Translations under genes and position numbers: made by a program
Assembly (NCBI GenBank): GCA_030670615.1
Contig: DAOVBJ010000081.1
Span: forward strand, 1-5,328
DNA from: Candidatus Bathyarchaeota archaeon
GTDB taxonomy: Archaea > Thermoproteota > Bathyarchaeia > RBG-16-48-13 > GCA-020355125
Direction of reading: 5' to 3'
Length of the DNA stretch: 5,328 bases
Notes under the pieces: generated by a model
Seen by the model: the letters and a program-made list of their open reading frames with translations, nothing else
What the model was told of the DNA's origin: nothing
Database searches by the model: none
Shown: piece after piece, positions 1-5,252 of the stretch
How positions within the stretch are numbered: the first letter of the stretch is position 1
Layout of the letters: each line of letters opens with the position of its first letter

Positions 1-631
1 TGCCAAGCAATGTAAGTTTGACTCTTATCTTTCCTCTTTTTACCCTCTCTGTATCGACTAGTCCTAGCTCTTCTAGTCCGCGAGAATCTTCTGCTCCTCG
101 AATGTGGTGGCTTAAGAGTGGTTTGCCATAACCAGAGATCTTGCTTAATTGTGCGAGGCTCTCAACCACACCTCCAGCTTTGTCTATGAACCGCAGTACG
201 TCTTTCTTTGCCTTAGATACAATTCTGTCATAACTGAGCTTCAACACTGGTAGCATCACAAGCATCTCATCCATGATATGAAAGGCTTTGAGCCCGTTGA
301 TAAAGGCAGCCGCAACGGCAGCGCAGGTTAAGACCTTCTCTCCACCCGCCACGTTGAAAACTACGTCATCGAATTTATCTCTCTCTTTCTTCAAGATGGT
401 AGCAACCGTTTCCAGCACACCTTCTATAGGATTGCCGCTAATAGCATATGTGTCAATCGGCATCTTCAGAGTCCGTTCAATAACAGAGGCAAAGCTGTCA
501 ATTGCATCCTTGTCTTTTGGAAGACATATCAAAGCCAACTTATGAGCTGGAAGACTTCTAATTCCCACCAAAACGCTGTCAGTGTTCGTTCCAGCGGTTG
601 CGATTTGCAGGGTCTTTAGCAATGCTTCCAC
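1..631 (-). CDS. CARF-like sensor with winged helix-turn-helix, 3' end outside the window
   Basis: The minus strand is open from a stop near 680 to the window edge and gives about 210 residues from a GTG at 631. Residues 8-37 form a first beta strand, a glycine-rich turn (ATAGTNTD, 11-18) and a second strand (HKLALICLP). A later strand ends in NVAGGEK (93-99), which resembles the N-x-x-GG-(T/E)-K signature of CARF domains, followed by a small-residue helix. Residues 141-210 look like a winged helix-turn-helix with a basic wing (ERVKRGKIRVKL). This order matches Csa3-like and HFX_2341-like (DUF6293) archaeal regulators, which are thought to bind a small nucleotide ligand in the CARF part and DNA with the wing. 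The start is uncertain: TTG 640, GTG 631 and TTG 622 are all in frame. A TATATA box at 656-664 favours a short-leader or leaderless start at 631 or 622. No cas gene or CRISPR array is nearby, so it is likely a stand-alone regulator, possibly of the divergent gene at 777 or of itself. Confidence 0.8.
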   Translation of the reverse strand, partial: MEALLKTLQIATAGTNTDSVLVGIRSLPAHKLALICLPKDKDAIDSFASVIERTLKMPIDTYAISGNPIEGVLETVATILKKERDKFDDVVFNVAGGEKVLTCAAVAAAFINGLKAFHIMDEMLVMLPVLKLSYDRIVSKAKKDVLRFIDKAGGVVESLAQLSKISGYGKPLLSHHIRGAEDSRGLEELGLVDTERVKRGKIRVKLTLLG

Positions 632-655
632 ACCAACCAATTTACGAAGTTCACC

Positions 656-665
656 TATATAATGC
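656..665 (-). promoter_or_regulatory. TATA box of the CARF regulator gene
   Basis: The minus strand reads CATTATATAGG here. The centre lies about 26-28 nt before the GTG at 631, the usual archaeal distance from TATA box to transcription start. This would give a leaderless or nearly leaderless mRNA. It is inferred from position and base composition only. Confidence 0.4.
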
Positions 666-668
666 TTA

Positions 669-748
669 CCTCTTTAACGGTTCAAAGTTACATTTAATGG
701 TTAAAGACATGCTTTTAATTTATGTTGAAGACTTCATTGGTTAAGAGA
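669..748. promoter_or_regulatory. Divergent control region with repeated GTTAAAGA words
   Basis: Three related words lie between the divergent genes: GGTTAAAGA at 699-707, GGTTAAGAG at 739-747, and CGTTAAAGAG read on the minus strand near 670-679. They flank the TATA-like sequences for both directions. Copies this close to two start sites could be operator half-sites, for instance for the adjacent winged-helix regulator. The region is AT-rich, so chance copies are possible. Confidence 0.25.
713..723 (+). promoter_or_regulatory. TATA-like box of the secreted protein gene
   Basis: TTTTAATTTAT lies about 60 nt before the ATG at 777. It predicts a start of transcription near 743-745 and a leader of roughly 33 nt that includes the ribosome binding site at 762-769. 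It is assigned from composition and spacing only. Confidence 0.35.
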
Positions 749-761
749 TTTGAAAGACAAA

Positions 762-769
762 GGATGTGA
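762..769 (+). promoter_or_regulatory. Shine-Dalgarno site for the 777 start
   Basis: GGATGTGA matches the archaeal GGAGGTGA consensus at seven of eight bases and ends 7 nt before the ATG at 777. It fixes the start of the secreted protein and shows that this reading frame was built to be translated. Confidence 0.6.
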
Positions 770-776
770 AAAATAA

Positions 777-1043
777 ATGAAAAAAACATTAAGCGTCTTC
801 GCAATACTCTTTGTTACTTTTACTTTAACTGTACCGACAGTATTAGCTGCACCACCTGAACACGTTACAGGTGACATGTTTCTCTGTCCAAGTGTCTCAC
901 CTAATAATCCCAATGGTATATGGGTTATTGGTGGAACTGGTGCGTATTATATTACCTTCCCAGGACTGTCGTCACCAAATTGGAACATGCCTGATAATTT
1001 GAATCCATTTGCAGCTGTCGAAGATAACCCAGCTGATGTATAA
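777..1043 (+). CDS. Secreted protein of unknown function, ended early by an in-frame TAA
   Basis: The 88-residue product begins with a clear Sec signal peptide: a KK start, a hydrophobic core of about 16 residues and a likely cut after VLA (residues 22-24). The mature part is rich in Pro, Asn, Gly and aromatic residues (for example NPNGIWVIGGTGAYY at about 44-58), as in small extracellular beta-rich domains. It has one cysteine (in FLCPSV). I do not recognise the family. A strong ribosome binding site supports the start. The TAA at 1041-1043 is probably not the original end: the same frame stays open for 85 more codons and continues in similar style, so this ORF looks like the first half of a protein of about 174 residues. 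It is transcribed away from the CARF regulator and could be its target, but only the arrangement suggests this. Protein export would place it outside the membrane. Confidence 0.65.
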   Translation: MKKTLSVFAILFVTFTLTVPTVLAAPPEHVTGDMFLCPSVSPNNPNGIWVIGGTGAYYITFPGLSSPNWNMPDNLNPFAAVEDNPADV

Positions 1044-1301
1044 AGGCAGGCTCAAGTAAATGCAGGAAAAGGACTATACAATAAACTAGGTGATTATTTA
1101 CCAAGCGACACCATTGCTATGGTGCTACCTGATGATGGTGAAACCTATCTCGCTGGATTTAACCTAACGGTTCCTGCTGGACAGGTTAAAGTGATACAAG
1201 GTGCTGCGGATTGGGATGGTACTGGATTTTTGATGGGCGATATGTGGATTAATGGTGTGCTTACCCTCAATATTCTGCTAAAATCTGCAGCGTTCTGGTA
1301 G
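1044..1301 (+). pseudogene. In-frame continuation of the secreted protein beyond the TAA
   Basis: Directly after the TAA, the frame of the 777 gene reads RQAQVNAGKGLYNKLGDYLP and then 65 more residues to a TAG at 1299-1301. The segment looks like real protein: an amphipathic helix-like stretch, then alternating polar and hydrophobic strands with GETYLAGFNLTVPAGQ and ADWDGTGFLMGDMWING. An internal ATG at 1119 has no ribosome binding site before it (the upstream bases are CCAAGCGACACCATTGCT), so independent translation is unlikely. The simplest reading is a point nonsense mutation in one gene, for example from CAA, GAA or AAA. A sequencing or assembly error is the main alternative. TAA is not a codon normally recoded to pyrrolysine (TAG) or selenocysteine (TGA), so programmed readthrough is less likely. 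Confidence 0.6.
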
Positions 1302-1308
1302 ATAAATC

Positions 1309-1320
1309 TAAGTTAACTTA
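1309..1320. repeat. 12-bp perfect palindrome TAAGTTAACTTA
   Basis: The self-complementary word TAAGTTAACTTA begins 8 bases after the stop at 1301. It has no loop, so it is a poor RNA hairpin but could be a protein-binding site. It is AT-rich and may be chance. Confidence 0.3.
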
Positions 1321-1332
1321 AACTCTACCCAC

Positions 1333-1338
1333 TTTTTT
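1333..1338 (+). terminator. T-run terminator after the secreted protein gene
   Basis: Six T residues lie 32 nt past the stop at 1301. Archaeal termination relies mainly on U runs in the RNA rather than on hairpins. A second T6 run at 1472-1477 on the same strand could act as a backup before the convergent radical SAM gene. Confidence 0.4.
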
Positions 1339-1471
1339 ATACTAAAACTATCAAATAGCTAGCTACATATAATTGTCTATCTTGGCGGGTACCCTTCCTG
1401 CTACCGTTTTCAAGACGCTAATGGGTATTTTTAAGAACTTATGGGATGATTACTGGTTTTCTCATTATTTC

Positions 1472-1477
1472 TTTTTT
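1472..1477 (+). terminator. Second plus-strand T run, facing the convergent gene
   Basis: A T6 run lies 7 bases before the 3' end of the minus-strand radical SAM gene. It could stop plus-strand transcription before it becomes antisense to that gene. No comparable T run is seen on the minus strand between 1483 and 1340, so the end of the radical SAM transcript is not defined. Confidence 0.3.
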
Positions 1478-1483
1478 CTAATA

Positions 1484-2386
1484 TTAAAGTACTCCATACA
1501 TTTCATCCGGAGCAAGGATATCGGGAAATTTCTTCCGTAGTACACAACGTGTAGCATAACACAGATGGCATGCATCAGCGTAATATTTATCGTGAGACAC
1601 ATCAAACTTTTCGACTAAGGCTGTGGGACCGCCTTGAATTAATGGTTCGATAATAGGATTCTCATGGGGTTCATATTCTTCAATTATTTTTGAGAAGGGT
1701 TTCCTCCATGCATTGTTAATGGAAATGCCTTGGCATACATGAACGTATCCGAAAGGATCAATGTGAATTCTTTTCGGATCGGCTAGATCTTCGTACGGAC
1801 ATTTTGTAAATTCATCCCACGATGCTTTATGTGCATCTTGTGTTAGTTTTGAGGCAGCTCTTCCCTTATACATTAGGTCATATATGCCTACTTTGACCCC
1901 ACCAATCTCACGAGGACAGGATGATTCTGACGTCAGATATTTTATGGCAATTATCCCGACTTTCATGTTTAATTCTTTGGCAGCTTGCACTGCGTTTTGA
2001 GTCTCTTCACCCTCCCAGCTTTCTCCATGATAAAGATCGCTGCTTAAACTCAATGAAATGTTTTTAACATCGCTTATTGACTGGAGCCATTCCACAGCAT
2101 CTTCTAGACATGTAGCCCAATAACAGTTCGAGAGAATCTCCACCTGAAAATCATGCTTTATGGCTTCATGTGCAGCCTTAACCATGATGGGATAATATAA
2201 AAAGGGTTCACCGCCTTCTATTGAAATACTACTCACAGTTCGCAGTTTAGTCGCTTCCATCAAAACTTTCTTGATTTGACTGAGTGTAAAAACACCTTGT
2301 ATCTTAGGGCTTCCCCAAACAAAGCAGTGGTCACACTCCAAGTTACATCTATACGTTAACAGAAAGTGAATACCCTTCAATTCCAA
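1484..2386 (-). CDS. Radical SAM protein with SPASM-like C-terminal cysteines
   Basis: The 300-residue product carries the radical SAM signature CNLECDHC (C14, C18, C21), which binds the SAM-cleaving [4Fe-4S] cluster, and the GGE-type motif EGGEP at 57-61 for SAM binding. The core barrel fills roughly residues 5-190. The tail has five more cysteines (C196, C218, C273, C276, C281) in a KCP...VCQGI...CHLCYATRC pattern, like a SPASM or shortened SPASM domain holding an auxiliary cluster. Such enzymes usually modify peptides, proteins or cofactor precursors, and the substrate here cannot be named. The start is TTG: a TAG stop immediately precedes it in frame, GGTGT lies 5 nt upstream, and the N-terminus (MELKGIHFLLTYRC) has the length expected before the cluster motif. 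The gene follows the AOR gene on the same strand after 117 nt that hold a T run, so it probably has its own promoter. Its codons are more AT-rich than those of the AOR operon. Confidence 0.88.
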   Translation of the reverse strand: MELKGIHFLLTYRCNLECDHCFVWGSPKIQGVFTLSQIKKVLMEATKLRTVSSISIEGGEPFLYYPIMVKAAHEAIKHDFQVEILSNCYWATCLEDAVEWLQSISDVKNISLSLSSDLYHGESWEGEETQNAVQAAKELNMKVGIIAIKYLTSESSCPREIGGVKVGIYDLMYKGRAASKLTQDAHKASWDEFTKCPYEDLADPKRIHIDPFGYVHVCQGISINNAWRKPFSKIIEEYEPHENPIIEPLIQGGPTALVEKFDVSHDKYYADACHLCYATRCVLRKKFPDILAPDEMYGVL

Positions 2387-2443
2387 CTATGACACCAATC
2401 TACATTGATTAGTAAACATAGTTAAGTTTTTAGAAAGTATTGA

Positions 2444-2486
2444 GGCTAGCTAGCTAATTTTAAAATGGGTTATAAGTTAGTTAGCT
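2444..2486. repeat. Inverted repeat built on GCTAGCTAGC, intergenic
   Basis: The left arm is 2444-2455 (GGCTAGCTAGCT) and the right arm is 2475-2486 (AGTTAGTTAGCT). The twelve pairs include three G-U pairs if read as plus-strand RNA. The same positions would be A-C mismatches in minus-strand RNA, so the fold favours the plus strand. The loop of 19 nt contains the palindrome ATTTTAAAAT at 2457-2466. Four T residues (2486-2489) begin at the end of the right arm. Nearly the same arms occur at 5154-5164 and 5215-5225. Confidence 0.5.
2457..2466 (-). promoter_or_regulatory. Possible TATA box of the radical SAM gene
   Basis: The palindrome ATTTTAAAAT, within the loop of the inverted repeat, lies about 75 nt upstream of the TTG at 2386. 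It would place a transcription start near 2435 with a leader of about 50 nt. AT-rich stretches such as CTAAAAACTT (minus strand, about 2423-2432) are alternatives. Confidence 0.25.
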
Positions 2487-2490
2487 TTTG

Positions 2491-2497
2491 AAAAAAA
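2491..2497 (-). terminator. T7 terminator of the ferredoxin-AOR operon
   Basis: On the minus strand seven T residues follow 6 nt after the TAA of the AOR gene (complement of 2504-2506). A U run this close to the stop codon fits archaeal termination. It separates the AOR operon from the radical SAM gene downstream. Confidence 0.5.
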
Positions 2498-2503
2498 GGA
2501 GGT

Positions 2504-4504
2504 TTATGGAAGCCTTCCCTGTTTTTCTAGTTCCTCCACAATATCCTTTAAACCGAGTTCGTGGAGCTTCGCCTTTGTAGGCCATCCCGTCCAAGTATCC
2601 CAGCCGCGAAGTGTGTACAGCTCTTCAAGCGCCTTGGTAAACTTGTCCTCATCCAGCCTTATTCCCTCGGTGTCAGGTCTGTCCATAAGGTATTTCACTA
2701 CTCCGCAGTTTAGGTCGTACTCCTTGGAGCGGCCCTCCCTCACCATAATCGCACGCTCTACGTTGAAAATCCTCTCACCCACTTTGTCCAACTCTGCTTC
2801 ACTCATCTCCTTGCCTGTTACACTCGAGAACAGCTCGCTTTCGGCGGAGGTGTAGCCTGAATAGTCTTTTGTCATTCTGCTTGTAACCATTGGATACACT
2901 GTGTCGCAAAGTACTAGGCTGTCCTTCATGCAGCCTCGATTCTGATGCCATATAGCCCGCTGAGCCTTGTATTCGTAGGATGGATCGACCGTCTTCTCTG
3001 TGCCATACACTTTTTTGGATATTGCTCTTGCCTGGGTCTCAGTTAAGCCTCGACGAGTGTTAATCCGGGTCGCGGAGTGTATCTCGCTGACGGGATCTCT
3101 GGACTCCGTGGCCCAAATGAGCGCGGTTGTCACCCATAATGGGAAAGGCAGGGCGCTTTGAATTCCTCGACCCACGATGTGTTCAACGTAGCCATGGGCC
3201 ATGTGTGTCAAATACTTATGCCCTTTTCCGAGGATATCGGCAGCCCTCGACGTTCCCTCCGCAAGGCTGTCCCCAACGCCGACCCTGTACGCGATCTTTC
3301 GGAGTATTTCGCACCAAAACGCCCCGTTGCCTATATCTATCTTCATCCCCAAGTCCTCTTCCGTGAGAAGTCCTGCGTCTACACAGAGCTTTAGCCAGGG
3401 CACGATTCCGAGGGTAACCTCCCACATGTTCACGCCATACTTGTTCCCAAGCACCGCACACTCAAAACCTGATTCGAAGTCAAGAACTGGCATGTCCTGA
3501 GGTAGTTCGGAGTACTGCTCCATGTAGTCTGGATGCGGTATCCCCCATCCTTTTCCAGTTTCATACTGAGCTCCCGTTCCACCGACCCACCGGGTTTCAA
3601 CACAAGTGTTAGCAGAAGTATTCAAGTTGGGGTAGACCCTGCCCGGCACGTTTAATATGACTCTGGCAAGACCTGGAGCGCAGGCAGCGGGACATCCTGA
3701 ACACGCCATCAGTTTTTGCTTATACTTGCCTTGATAAAGATCTAGCTTCGACTTTACCAGCGACTTGATCTGAGCCCCACAAAGGTCTATCGTCGCCCCT
3801 CGATGGGATATTAGCTGTATAATGCGTTTATACGCTTCCAGAAACCTCTTTGGCTCTGCAACAGTTACAGGTCCATTTCCCTTGACAACTATGGCCTTCA
3901 GGTTCTTAGATCCCATCACTGCTCCGAAACCGCCTTGTCCAGCGGCGTTCTCGGTCTCGTTGGCGATTATGGCTATCCTGGAGAGATTTTCTCCGGCGGG
4001 CCCAATTGTTATCGTCACGGCTTCTGAGCCATGTTCTTCCGCGAGCAGCTTCTGCGAGCTATAGGTGTCAACCCCCCACAGACGACTTCCATCCCTTATC
4101 TCGGCTTTCCCGTCATTTATCCAGAGATAGACCGGTCTCTCGGACCGTCCATGCACTATGACTCCATCGAATCCCGCGTATTTCAGCGTAGAACCCCAAT
4201 GCCCACCCATAGAACTACGGGTGTAGCGGGGCTTAGGATAGACTTGGGGTGCCACGCCACCAAACATGATTCTTCCACCCCCGGGGACGGCTATCCCAGT
4301 CAAGGGACCCGTCATGACTATCAAGCGGTTCTCGGGGTCAAAGGCATCTATACCAGGGGGAATCTCGTCCCAAGCTATCCCGGCATTGACCCCTCTCCCA
4401 CCGATAAACTCCTTGGAGTATTTCCTTGTATCCTCGTCAGATAGGCGTCCCGTAGTCAAGTCCACTCTAAGGATCTTGCCGACCCAACCAAAGAGTTCCC
4501 TCAT
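2504..4504 (-). CDS. Tungsten-dependent aldehyde ferredoxin oxidoreductase family, catalytic subunit
   Basis: The 666-residue product is a full-length AOR-family enzyme, close to the 600-700 residues usual for the family. Domain 1 (about 5-210) has the opening GWVGKILRVDLTTG, the pterin-binding FIGGRGVNAG (33-42) and the conserved block SSMGGHWGSTLKYAGFDGVIV (97-117). Further on are GPAGEN and GQGGFGAVMGSKNLKAI (about 168-205). The [4Fe-4S] ligands are C268, C271 and C275 (CSGCPAAC) plus C533 in the segment KDSLVLCDTVYP, as in Pyrococcus AOR. The enzyme holds a tungsten (or molybdenum) bis-pterin cofactor and interconverts aldehydes and acids with ferredoxin-level electrons. The exact substrate cannot be read, because paralogues act on sugars, aromatic and other aldehydes, and related BamB proteins reduce benzoyl-CoA. 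The ATG start lies 6 nt after the ferredoxin stop, and GGAGGG within the end of that gene can serve as ribosome binding site. No signal peptide is seen, so it is cytoplasmic. Confidence 0.95.
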   Translation of the reverse strand: MRELFGWVGKILRVDLTTGRLSDEDTRKYSKEFIGGRGVNAGIAWDEIPPGIDAFDPENRLIVMTGPLTGIAVPGGGRIMFGGVAPQVYPKPRYTRSSMGGHWGSTLKYAGFDGVIVHGRSERPVYLWINDGKAEIRDGSRLWGVDTYSSQKLLAEEHGSEAVTITIGPAGENLSRIAIIANETENAAGQGGFGAVMGSKNLKAIVVKGNGPVTVAEPKRFLEAYKRIIQLISHRGATIDLCGAQIKSLVKSKLDLYQGKYKQKLMACSGCPAACAPGLARVILNVPGRVYPNLNTSANTCVETRWVGGTGAQYETGKGWGIPHPDYMEQYSELPQDMPVLDFESGFECAVLGNKYGVNMWEVTLGIVPWLKLCVDAGLLTEEDLGMKIDIGNGAFWCEILRKIAYRVGVGDSLAEGTSRAADILGKGHKYLTHMAHGYVEHIVGRGIQSALPFPLWVTTALIWATESRDPVSEIHSATRINTRRGLTETQARAISKKVYGTEKTVDPSYEYKAQRAIWHQNRGCMKDSLVLCDTVYPMVTSRMTKDYSGYTSAESELFSSVTGKEMSEAELDKVGERIFNVERAIMVREGRSKEYDLNCGVVKYLMDRPDTEGIRLDEDKFTKALEELYTLRGWDTWTGWPTKAKLHELGLKDIVEELEKQGRLP

Positions 4505-4510
4505 TTTATG

Positions 4511-5014
4511 TCATCTTCCCTCCAAAGAAACGTATGTCAGGGCGTTTACGGGGCAGAACTCGACGCAGCTCGGTGCTCCTCCACAGAGGTCGCATTTTTC
4601 GTAGACTTTCTTTGCCGCATTTAACCGTATTATGCGGCTTTCACCATTCCACGGACAAGCTTGAGCACACACTCCACATCCAACGCACTTCTCCTCCACA
4701 ATGAGCCGGGCCCCCGTCTTCTCATCTATCTTCATAGCCCCCTCCACGGGGCACACAACATAACACTCCGGTGCAAGGCACTGTCGACACACTTCCGGTG
4801 TGAAAAGTGCTTCAAAAGGGCTTCTGGAGACATATAGCCGTGAAAGGGACAAGTCAAATTCATCATTATGATGCAGCGAGCACATGAGCTCACAGGTTCT
4901 ACATCCAACACAGACATCTTTATCGACCGCGATGATGTTGCTCTCAGGCACCTTTTCAATCAGGAAAGTCCTTCTGGAGCCATTACCTTTTGACATACAT
5001 CCGTCACGAGGCAC
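4511..5014 (-). CDS. 16-cysteine polyferredoxin, electron-transfer subunit of the AOR
   Basis: The 167-residue product carries four cysteine groups: C35-C38-C41-C45, C76-C79-C84-C88, C110-C113-C116-C120 and C141-C144-C150-C154. This is the pattern of four [4Fe-4S] clusters with crossed ligands found in HycB/DmsB-like subunits. Such proteins are common partners of AOR-family enzymes, and the gene order (ferredoxin, 6-nt gap, AOR) makes it the likely electron acceptor or donor of the next gene. An extra cysteine, C6, exists only with the longer start. The first in-frame start is GTG at 5014. ATG at 4996 is at least as likely, because a TATA-like sequence at 5021-5036 puts the start of transcription near 5000. 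That choice would give 161 residues. No signal peptide is seen. In some larger enzymes an extra flavin or NAD(P) subunit follows, but none is in this window. Confidence 0.93.
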   Translation of the reverse strand: MPRDGCMSKGNGSRRTFLIEKVPESNIIAVDKDVCVGCRTCELMCSLHHNDEFDLSLSRLYVSRSPFEALFTPEVCRQCLAPECYVVCPVEGAMKIDEKTGARLIVEEKCVGCGVCAQACPWNGESRIIRLNAAKKVYEKCDLCGGAPSCVEFCPVNALTYVSLEGR

Positions 5015-5020
5015 ACTCGT

Positions 5021-5036
5021 ACTTTAAATCATAAAA
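5021..5036 (-). promoter_or_regulatory. Promoter of the ferredoxin-AOR operon
   Basis: The minus strand reads TTTTATGATTTAAAGT, which contains overlapping TATA-like boxes. The archaeal spacing of about 25 nt places the RNA start near 4999-5005. That is just before the ATG at 4996 and after the GTG at 5014, so it supports the shorter ferredoxin. No strong Shine-Dalgarno site is seen before either start, as expected for a very short leader. Confidence 0.45.
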
Positions 5037-5126
5037 GGTTTGCTCTAGTCCAATGACGTACCATTTCCGTGAGCCTTATGAGAAACGTCTGGGCCCTTGA
5101 TAGCCTTGAGAGTCAAATGTCTTCTC

Positions 5127-5134
5127 GTATATGG
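5127..5134 (+). promoter_or_regulatory. Possible TATA box of the 5253 gene
   Basis: GTATATGG is centred about 24 nt before 5154, where the nested inverted repeat begins. If used, the transcript would start with the folded element and carry a leader of about 100 nt. A second candidate, CTATAAT at 5144-5150, would start transcription inside the element. Confidence 0.3.
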
Positions 5135-5152
5135 TAAAACTTTCTATAATGG

Positions 5153-5226
5153 GGCTAGCTGACTTAACAGAAACCCTAAAGGATTGTAAATCTTCCCGTT
5201 TGCGAAGGGGTTTTAGTTAGCTAGCA
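5153..5226 (+). promoter_or_regulatory. Nested inverted repeat, candidate structured leader RNA
   Basis: The outer stem pairs 5154-5164 with 5215-5225: eleven pairs, ten Watson-Crick and one G-U (5161 with 5218). An inner stem pairs 5171-5177 (AAACCCT) with 5207-5213 (GGGGTTT): six Watson-Crick pairs and one U-G. Two further hairpins exclude each other: 5180-5185 with 5189-5194, or CTTC 5192-5195 with GAAG 5204-5207. The G-U positions only pair in plus-strand RNA, which points to the 5253 gene as the regulated one. Five T residues follow at 5230-5234, as in an attenuator. It does not match any riboswitch I can name. Small mobile repeat is the main alternative, since its arms resemble those at 2444-2486. 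Confidence 0.4.
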
Positions 5227-5238
5227 AAGTTTTTACGT

Positions 5239-5243
5239 GGGAG
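5239..5243 (+). promoter_or_regulatory. Shine-Dalgarno site for the 5253 start
   Basis: GGGAG ends 9 nt before the ATG at 5253, an acceptable archaeal spacing. It is the main support for the start of the partial gene at the right edge. Confidence 0.4.
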
Positions 5244-5252
5244 CTAGAGTCT

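Noticed and set aside
288..545. Plus-strand frame of 85 codons at 288-545
   Set aside because: It is antisense to the CARF-like regulator, whose minus-strand frame is longer and carries recognisable motifs.
1119..1301. Independent gene starting at the ATG at 1119
   Set aside because: No ribosome binding site precedes it and the frame is open and protein-like back to the TAA at 1041, so it is better read as part of the interrupted secreted protein.
1385..1410. Possible hairpin terminator around GGGTACCC and CTACCGTTTTC
   Set aside because: Only four or five pairs can form, with a bulge, and the following T run is four bases. The palindrome GGGTACCC has no loop.
2613..2855. Open frames on the plus strand across the AOR and ferredoxin genes (for example 2613-2855, 3127-3500, 3822-4604)
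   Set aside because: They lie antisense to clearly conserved AOR and ferredoxin sequence, their products are rich in Ser, Pro and Arg with no domain signs, and they overlap each other.
4732..4959. Minus-strand frame of 75 codons inside the ferredoxin gene
   Set aside because: It is a shifted frame of the ferredoxin gene. The ferredoxin frame holds all sixteen cluster cysteines.
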